Source of the DNA: Chloranthus sessilifolius
Lineage: Eukaryota; Streptophyta; Magnoliopsida; Chloranthales; Chloranthaceae
Length of the DNA: 64,000 bases
Assembly: GCA_021018995.1 (NCBI GenBank)
Contig: CM037588.1
Span: 85,843,765 to 85,907,764, forward strand
Direction of reading: 5' to 3'
A program made the translations under genes and the position numbers. Below, piece after piece: positions 56,201 to 64,000 of this stretch. How positions within the stretch are numbered: position 1 is the stretch's first letter; each line of letters opens with the position of its first letter. The notes below the pieces were generated by a model that did no database searches, had not been told where the DNA came from, and saw nothing but the letters and a program-made list of their open reading frames with translations.

Positions 56201-58296
56201 GTTACATGCTTGAACATGAATGTTTGAACTTCAATGCTTGAACGTGTGAATTCTTGAATGGGAATGCTTGAACTGAATTATTGAGCGTGAATGCTTGAAC
56301 ATGAATGCTTGAACGTGAATGCTTGATCATCTATGCTTGAACATGAATGCTTGAATATGAATGCTTGATTGATAGTGACCGCATTAATGTGAATGCTTGA
56401 TAGATTGTTACATGCTTTCATGTGGCGCGCTTTAATGTGAATGCTTGAACATGAATGTTAGAATGTTGATCTTGGAATGTGAACGCATGAACAAGAATGC
56501 TTGAACGTGAATGCTTGATTGATAGTGACACGCTTGAACGTTAATGCTTGCATGTGAGGGCTTGAGCGTGACTGCTGGACATGAATGCTTGAACATGAAT
56601 GTTTGAGCCTTGAATGCTTGAGCGTGAATGCTTAAACATGAATGTTTGATAGATAGTGACACGCTTGAACGTGATTGACTTAACAAAAATGCTTCAATGC
56701 GAATTCTTGAGCATGAATGCTTGAAAATGAATGCTTGAATTTGAATGCATGTTGGATATTGACACACTTTAACATCAATGCTTGAACAAGATTGTTGGAA
56801 CATGAATGCTTGAATGTGAATGCTTGAACATCAATATTTGAACGCGAATGCTTGAACATGAATGCTTGAACGAGAATGCTTGATCATGAATGATCCAACG
56901 TCAATGGCCGAACATGAATGCTTGAATCGGAATGCTTGAAAATGAATGCTTGATAGATGGTGACATGAACATGAATGCTTTAACCTGAATGCTTTAACAT
57001 GAATGCTTGAGCGTTAATGCTTGAACGTGAATGCTTGAAATTGAATGCTTGAACCTAAATGCTTGAGCGTGATTGCATGAATATGAATGCTTGAACGTGA
57101 ATGCTTGACCATAAAAACTTGAACATGGATGCTTGAACGTGAATGCTTGATAAATAGTCACACACTTAAACGTGAATGCTTGAATATTACTTCTTGATTG
57201 TGAATGATTGAATATGAATGCTTGGACATGATTGCTTGAACGAGAATGCTTGGATGCGAATGCTTGAACATGAATACTTGAACATGAATCCTTGAATGTG
57301 AATGCACGATAGACAATGACATGCTTAAATGCGCATGCTTGAATGTGTGAATGCTTGAACATGAATGCTTAAACGTGAATGCTTGTACGTGAATGCTCTA
57401 ATTTGAATGCTAAAACATGAATGCTTGAGCATGAACGCTTAAACCTGAATGCTTGGACATGAATGCTTGAAAATGAATACTTGAGAGATAGTGAATTGCT
57501 CGAAATTGAATGCTTGAACATGAATGCTTGAATGTGATTGCTTCAACGTGAATGCTTTAACCTAAATGCATGAACGTGATTCCTAGAACGTGAATGCTTG
57601 AACATGAATGCTCAAATGTGAATGCATGAACATGAATGCTTGAATGTGAATGCTTAAGCCTGAATGCTTGATAATGAAAGTTTGATAGAAAGTGACATGC
57701 TTGGAGGTGAATTCTTGAAATTGAATGCTTGAACATGAATGCTTGAATGAGATTTCTTGAACGTGAATACTTGAATGTGATAGCTTGAATGTGAATGCTT
57801 GAACGTTAATACTTGAATATGGATGGCTTAACGTGAATGCTTGATGGATAGTGACACACTTAAACGTAAATGCTTTAACATGAATGCTTGAATGTGAATT
57901 CTTAAACGTGATTGCTGGAATGTGAATGCTTGAACGTGAATACAAGATTTATAATGACACACTTAAGCGAGAATGCTTGAACATGAATATTGGAACATGA
58001 ATGCTTGAATGTGAATGCTTGAACAAGAATGCTTGAACATGAATGCTTGAACGTGAATGCTTGAACATGAAAGCTTGAATGTGAATGCTTTATAGATAGT
58101 GGCATGCTTGAACGTCAATGCTTGAACATGAATGCATGAATATGAATGCTTGAACGTGAATGTTTGATTGATAGTGACACGCTTTAACATAAATGCTTTC
58201 ACGTGAGGGCTTGAACATGATTGCTTGAACTTGAACGCTTGAACGTGAATGCTTGAATGTGTGAATTCTAAAACATGAATGCTCGAATGTGAATGT
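50253..58296. repeat. 14-bp satellite array, block 2
   Basis: Same satellite. A 396-bp segment is tandemly duplicated (CTTGTACGTGAATGC at 53631 and 54027). From about 54270 onward the sequence repeats that from about 43805. A patch at about 54540-54960 has many small deletions relative to 44090-44540. Confidence 0.95.
53631..54422. repeat. 396-bp local tandem duplication in the satellite
   Basis: Two near-identical copies at 53631-54026 and 54027-54422, including the rare phrases GGAACTAGAATGCATG and GAACCTTGAACAGG. Confidence 0.8.
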
Positions 58297-60707
58297 TGTT
58301 GCGGCCCCAGTGTGCTTACTTTATTTGTTGGTGGTAAAAGCAATTTAAAATCAAAGTAAAATAGGGGATGGAATCGACTGGCAGAAATCCTAGACACATG
58401 AATCTGAGGTCCATTTGTAGCAAGTTTTGATAAGTAAGAGTTTGTCCCACAGGGAAAGGCGATCTATAGCTCCAAGGGAGCCATCTCTAGTAGTCCCTCC
58501 AGATCTAACTACAGATCTGGCAGTCCTAAAAGGAAGGGAGTTTAGGGTCACTTATTCTAAATATTCTAAGGTAGCCTAATGAATTAACTACAGAAAGGGT
58601 TGAGAAGATGGATGGAGTGTGGGAAAATAAATATAAAAGGGTGAGAAGTGTGCTATTGGGTTCAGATCTGTTGTAATTTATGACTCAGATCTAGGTCTGC
58701 TGTTATAGAAATCCTGTCCAATGGCTACATTATCACCAAAGAGGAGAAAGAATCCAACTCATCCCTGTGCCATGATCCAATCCCTTAAGGTTATAACCTG
58801 TCCACTTGAATGGTCACAGACTATCCCATAGGGGAGCCACAATCCAGAAATGGGTCAAAATAAGTTAATCATTGTAGGCACTACTTCATCCAGGCTACAA
58901 GCTCAGGAATCCATTTGGAACCTCAACCTCTAAAGCTCTATGTGTGGGGCTAAGGCTGTATAGGACCATGATAGCCCAGACACATAGAACCAGCAAGAGA
59001 TTGAGTACCACCTTAGATCTAGCTGTCCATTGCTTGAGTGGGACTACAATGGTCCAGTCACAAGCCTACAATCTCCATACCCAGATCATATCTGCCATCT
59101 GATGGCGAGTCTATACTAATATAGGGGAGTCTGCCTCTGTGCAATCTCCTACCAGGCTACAAGCTCAGGCTCGGAGAAAAAGGATCCATTTTGGATCGGC
59201 GAATTGGATTCACCCTAAGGCTATAACTTGTCCACTTAAATGGTCACAGACTATCCCAGAGGCTATCCTCCTCACAGAGCCCAAAATAAAATAAGAATAT
59301 TGCTGCCACCACCATAGTCACAAGGCTACCAGCTCAGGCTTCCATGGGGATTTCAGATCTAGTGGGTCCTGTGGTGGGGCTAAGGCTATATCGAACCATG
59401 ATAGCGCAGACACATAGGTCACTTGGATCTGAATGAGTCCTTAGAATTAGTCCTCCATTGCTTTGAATCACAGCCAAAGCAATGGCGGATCACAAGGTAG
59501 CAGCCTTGCACAGAACAACCCACAAACACACGAATCCCATAAAAGTACAACACCTAATCACAAATTCCATTAATCTAATCTCAATAGACATACATAGGCA
59601 TGGCCAGCAAGTGTTGGGCCATGGGGAGAAAGAAAAAGAGAAAGGAAAACTACTTACAACTATAGAAGAACAGAAAAGAAAAAAATCTCAGATCTCTTAT
59701 CAGTGATAAAGTCTGAGCTCTTCCGCCGGGGTTTAAGTCTAAAAGTTCCTCCAGTCCCCTAAACCTAAACCAGGCTTAGGTTTATATAGCAGTGGGTGTG
59801 GCAGCGCATTAGGGTTAGGAAACCCTAATTTTAGCGATGCCACATGGCCTATTAATGATCCTTGGATGCCTCGAGGTGCGTGCATAGAGATTTGAGCGTG
59901 GGAGTGCGTGCCTTAATCCTTGGAAATTCCTAGAAAGTCCTCTACAGAATGATGGAAGTTGGAGTTCAGAGCTTCGCCAGGTTGCAATCGATTCTCAGAC
60001 TTGTCGCATGGTAGCACTGACTTCACGAGGATGAGTTAGCATTAAAACTTCAGACGTCGCAGGGTTGCAGCTTCTTAATGCTTTGAGCAGTCGCGAGGTA
60101 GATAGTTAAGCTCTCGCTGGATTGAGCTTCGCGAGGTTGGATTGCTACTTGTGAATAGCACGAGAACTGCGCGAGCATTCCATTTCACAATAGATATTCG
60201 CGAGGCTAACTTTGGCTTCGCGAGGCTGCTTTCTTTCTGAACAGCGTGAGAACTACGCGAGAAGTTCACTTCTTAATGGAACTTCGCGAGGCTCTTCGCG
60301 ATAGCTTTGGGGCTTTTTTGAACTGTGTGACAGCTCCTCTTGACATTTGCATCCCGTGGCTATTGCACGACAGCTATGCGAGGCGGGGTTCTGAAGATAG
60401 TCTGTCACTCAATTGTGTGAGAAGTTGTTGTGAAGTCTTGGGACTTCGCGAGGACTGTGTGAAGCATATTTTTCTAAATCCTCTGGAGCTTTGTCAGTTG
60501 TGCGAGGCTTGCCTCAGGTCTAGATTCATGGCTCATTCTTCTGAGGGACTTTTAGTGCCAGTACAGGCTCCTTAACATGATTTATGGCCTTATTGCACTG
60601 CTGTTTATTATCTACAGAAAACACTTAACAAACCTTTATTAGATGGCTAAGGGTCTAATCAAAGGCTAAGTTAAGGGGTGAAAACTGGTACTTTTTAGGT
60701 CTTAACA
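58297..60707 (+). mobile_element. Candidate solo LTR inside the satellite, copy 2
   Basis: 2411 bp, nearly identical to 47838-50252, with the same left (AATGT) and right (AATGC) junctions. Shared junctions mean one insertion followed by duplication of the whole segment. The TATA-like site is at 59781-59790. Confidence 0.6.
60000..60515 (+). repeat. Cluster of CGCGAG motifs, copy 2
   Basis: Second copy of the 49545-50060 cluster, with a few CpG-to-TpG or CpA differences (for example TTGTCGCATGG for TTGTCGCGTGG). Confidence 0.6.
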
Positions 60708-63700
60708 AATGCTCAAGCATGAATGCTTGAACATGAATGTTTGAGAGATAGTGAAATGCATGAACGTGAATGCTTGAAATTGAATGTTTGAACCAGAATG
60801 CTTGAACGTGAATGCTTGAACATGAACCCTGGAACATGAATGCTTGAACCAGAATGCTTGAACGTGATTGCTAAAACGTAAATTCTTGAACATGAATGCA
60901 CAAACATGATTGCTTGTACGTGAATGCTTAGACCCGGATGCTTGTACCTGAATGCTTGAACGTGATTGCTTGAACATGAATACTTGAAGGTGAAGGCTTG
61001 AAGAAGAATGCTTGAACGTGAATGTTTGGACGTGAATACTTGAACGTGGATGCCTGAACGTGAATGCTTGATAGACAATGATACTCTTAAATGTGAATGC
61101 TTGAACATGAATGCTTGCACGTGAATGCTGGAACGTGACATACTTGAATGTGAATGCTCGACAGATAGTGACATTCTTGAACGTGAATGATTGAATGTGA
61201 GAATGCTTGAACGTGAATGATTGAACATGGACGCTCGAACATGAATGCTTGTAGATGAATGCTTGAACATGAATGCTTGAACGTGAATGCTTGAATGCTT
61301 GAACATGAATGCATGAGAGAGAGTGAAATGCTTGAACGTGAATGCTTCAAATTGAATGCTTGAACCCGAATGCATGACCGTGTATGCTGGAACATGATTG
61401 GTCGAACATGAATGCTTGAACCTGAATGCTTGAACATGAATGCTCAAACGTGAATGATCGAACATGCATGCTTGAACATGAAAGCTTGATGCTGAATGCT
61501 TGAACTTGAATGGTTGAACTGGAATGCTTGAACGTGATTAGTAGAACGTGAATGCTTGAACAGGAATGCTTGAATGTGAATGATCGAACATGAATGCTTG
61601 AACATGAATGCTTAAACGTGAATGCTTAAACCTAAATGCTTGGAAATGAATGCTTGAAAGATACTGACATGTTTGAACGTGAATGCTTGACCGTAAATTC
61701 TTGTACCTGAATTCTTGAACAGGAAAGCTTGAACCCGAATATTTGAACGTGAATGCTTGAACATGAATGCTTGAATGTGAATGCTTAAACATGAATGCTT
61801 GAACGTGAATGCTTGAAAATGAAAGATTGAATGTGAATGCTTTATAGATAGTGACACGCTTGAATGTGAATGCTTGATACATAGTTACACGCTAGAACAC
61901 CAATGTTTGAATGTGAACGCATGAACATGAATGCTTGAATGTGAATGCTTGATTGATAGTGACACGCTTGAATGTCAATTCTTACACGGGAGGGCTTGAA
62001 CGTGATTGCTTGAACATGAATGCTTGAATGTGAATGCTTGAACATGAATGCTTGAACGGGTGAATTCTCAAACGTGAATGTTCGAACATGAATGCTTGAA
62101 CATGAATGCTTGAACGTGAATGCTTGAACTTGAATGCTTGAACATGAATGCCTAAAAATGAATGCTTGAGAGATAGTGAAAAGCTTGAACGTGAATGCTT
62201 GAAATTGAATGTTTGAACTTGAATGCTTGAACGTGAATGCTTGAAATTGAATGTTTGAACCTGAATGCTTGAACGTTATTGCTTAAATGCGAATGCTGGA
62301 ACGTGAATGCTTGAATGTGATTGCTAGAACGTAAATTCTTCAACATGAATGCTCGAACAAGAAAGCATGTATGTGAATGTTTAAACCTGAATGCTTGTAC
62401 CGGAAATGCTTGAACGTGATTGCTTGAACGTGAATACTTGAATGGGAAGGCTTGAACGAGAATGCTTGAACGAGAATGCTTGAACGTGAATGTTTGATAG
62501 ATAGTGACACTCAAAAATATGAATGCTTGAACGTGAATGCTTGTACCTGAAAGCTTGAACGTGATTTCTTGACTGTGAATACTTGAACATGAATGCATGA
62601 ACGTGAATTCTTGAATGTGAATGCTTGAACATGAATGCTTGAACAGGAATGCTTGAACGTGAATGCTTGAACATGACTGCTTGCACGTGAATGCTTTAAT
62701 GTGAGTGCTTGATAGATAGTCACACGCTTATATGTGAATGCTTCAACATGATTGCTTGCACGTGAATACTTGAACATGAATTCTTGAACGTGAATGCTTC
62801 AACGTGATTGCTTGAACGTTAATGCTTGAATGTGAATGCTTGAACTTGAATACTTGAACATGAATGCTTGAACGTGAATGCTCGATAAAATATGACACGC
62901 TTGAACTTGAATGCCTTAACATGAATGCATGAACGTGAATGCTCGACAGATAGTGACACGCTTGAACAAGAATGCTTGAACGTGTGAAAGCTTTAACATG
63001 AATGCATGAACGTGAATGCTTGAACTTGAATGCTCGAACGTGAATGCATGAACATGAATTCTTGAACCAGAATGCATGGACATGAATGCTAGAAAATGAA
63101 TGCTTCAGAGATAGTGAAATGCCTGAATGTGAATGCTCTAAATTGAATGCGTGAGCCTGAATGCTTGGATGTGAATTCTTGAGCGTCATTGCTTGAACGT
63201 GAATGCTTGAACCTGAATGCTTGAACGTTATTGCTAGAATGTGAATGCTTGAACATGAATGCTTGAATGTGAATGATCGAACATGAACGCTTGAACATGA
63301 TTGCATGAACCTGATTGCTTGAACGTGAATGCGTGAATGTGAATGCTTGATTGATAGTGACAAACTTTGACATGAATGCCTGAACGTGAATCCTTGAACA
63401 TGAATGCTTGAATGTGAATGCTTGACAGATAGTGAAACGCTTGAACGGGAATGCTAGAACATGAATTCTTGAACGTGAATGCTTGAACATGAATGCCTGA
63501 ATGTGAATGCTTGAACCGAAATGCTTGACTGTGAATGGTTGAATTTGAATGCTTGAATGTGAATGCGTGAACATGATTACCTGAAGATGGCTGCTTGAAC
63601 GTTAATGCATGACAGATAGTGACCGCTTGAGCATGAATGCTTGAACACAAATGGTCGAGCGTGAATGCTGGAACATGAATGCTTGATAGAATGTGAATGC

Positions 63701-64000
63701 TTGAAAATGAATGCTAGAGTGTAAATTCTTGAACTTGAATGATTGAACGTGAATGCTTGAACATGAATGCCTGAGCGTGAATTCTTGAATGGTTGAATTT
63801 GAATGCTTGAACGTGAATGCGTGAACATGATTACCTAAAGATGGCTGCTTGAACGTTAATGCTTGATAGATAGTGACCGCTTGAGCATGAATGCTTGAAC
63901 ACAAATGCTCGAGCGTGAATGCTGGAACATGAATGCTTGATAGAATGTGAATGCTTGAAAATGAATGCTAGAGTGTAAATTCTTGAACTTGAATGATTGA
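60708..64000. repeat. 14-bp satellite array, block 3
   Basis: Continues to the window end. A 254-bp segment starting GGTTGAATTTGAATGC at 63537 is repeated at 63791; copy 1 of the higher-order repeat has it once (53068), so this is a copy-specific duplication. Confidence 0.95.

Larger units (their letters stand above)
54271..64000. repeat. Higher-order repeat, copy 2 (truncated by window end)
   Basis: Follows copy 1 with the same order of satellite variants and the second solo-LTR-like copy. It reaches at least the equivalent of about position 53280 of copy 1 before the window ends. Confidence 0.85.

Noticed and set aside
41629..64000. Many minus-strand open frames of 60-255 codons with HSRSSIHVQAF-type repeats
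   Set aside because: They follow from a 14-bp period without stop codons, occur in overlapping frames, change frame at random and have no gene context.
41629..64000. CRISPR array
   Set aside because: Direct head-to-tail 14-bp repeats without unique spacers, in a plant genome.

Overview
The window is repeat-dominated nuclear DNA of a seed plant. I see no ordinary host gene, rRNA or tRNA gene. The plant assignment rests on Ty3/gypsy retroelements of the Tat/Ogre type (very long, dual RNase H, G-patch-like segment after the protease, intron-like gap before RT, Arg-type primer site) and on antisense genes with plant-only domains.

Positions 1-19083 are element 1, nearly complete but with its 5' LTR clipped by the window edge: partial LTR A (1-1009), primer site, a gag remnant, protease and G-patch segment, a candidate intron (4334-4642), RT, two RNase H domains and integrase to 8055, then 9.4 kb of 3' region and LTR B (17484-19083). 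Positions 19084-41628 are the 3' part of a second, more decayed element of the same family, ending in LTR C (40044-41628). LTR B abuts element 2 pol at an exact LTR terminus, and LTRs A and B match each other better than C. The simplest reading is that element 1 inserted into element 2, which had itself inserted into a satellite array; the left half of element 2 would lie upstream of the window.

The 3' regions are the most unusual part. On the minus strand each element carries two non-retroviral genes. Antisense gene 1 is a multi-exon plant mobile domain (PMD) gene (12131-15330 and 34348-37950) whose GT-AG introns can be aligned between the copies. Antisense gene 2 is an intronless gene with a DUF7745/PMD-like domain and a coiled-coil tail (9935-11402 and 32097-33614). 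Similar AT-cored palindromes lie ahead of both antisense genes and upstream of the TATA box of the LTR. Between pol and gene 2 there is a tandem array of hairpins with GNRA-type loops and a 62-bp minisatellite. In element 2 a block of about 2.3 kb holding the 3' part of gene 2, the hairpins and the minisatellite is present four times in tandem (23622-32945), against once in element 1.

From 41629 to 64000 the DNA is a 14-bp satellite (consensus GAATGCTTGAACGT) interrupted twice by a 2.4-kb sequence (47838-50252, 58297-60707) that looks like a solo LTR. The two copies sit at the same junction, so satellite plus solo LTR form a higher-order repeat of about 10.46 kb, seen here about 1.9 times. 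The long minus-strand open frames of the satellite are a consequence of the 14-bp period, not genes.

All retroelement genes carry stops, frameshifts or missing catalytic residues, so both elements appear unable to move on their own. All identities and alignments here were made by eye.
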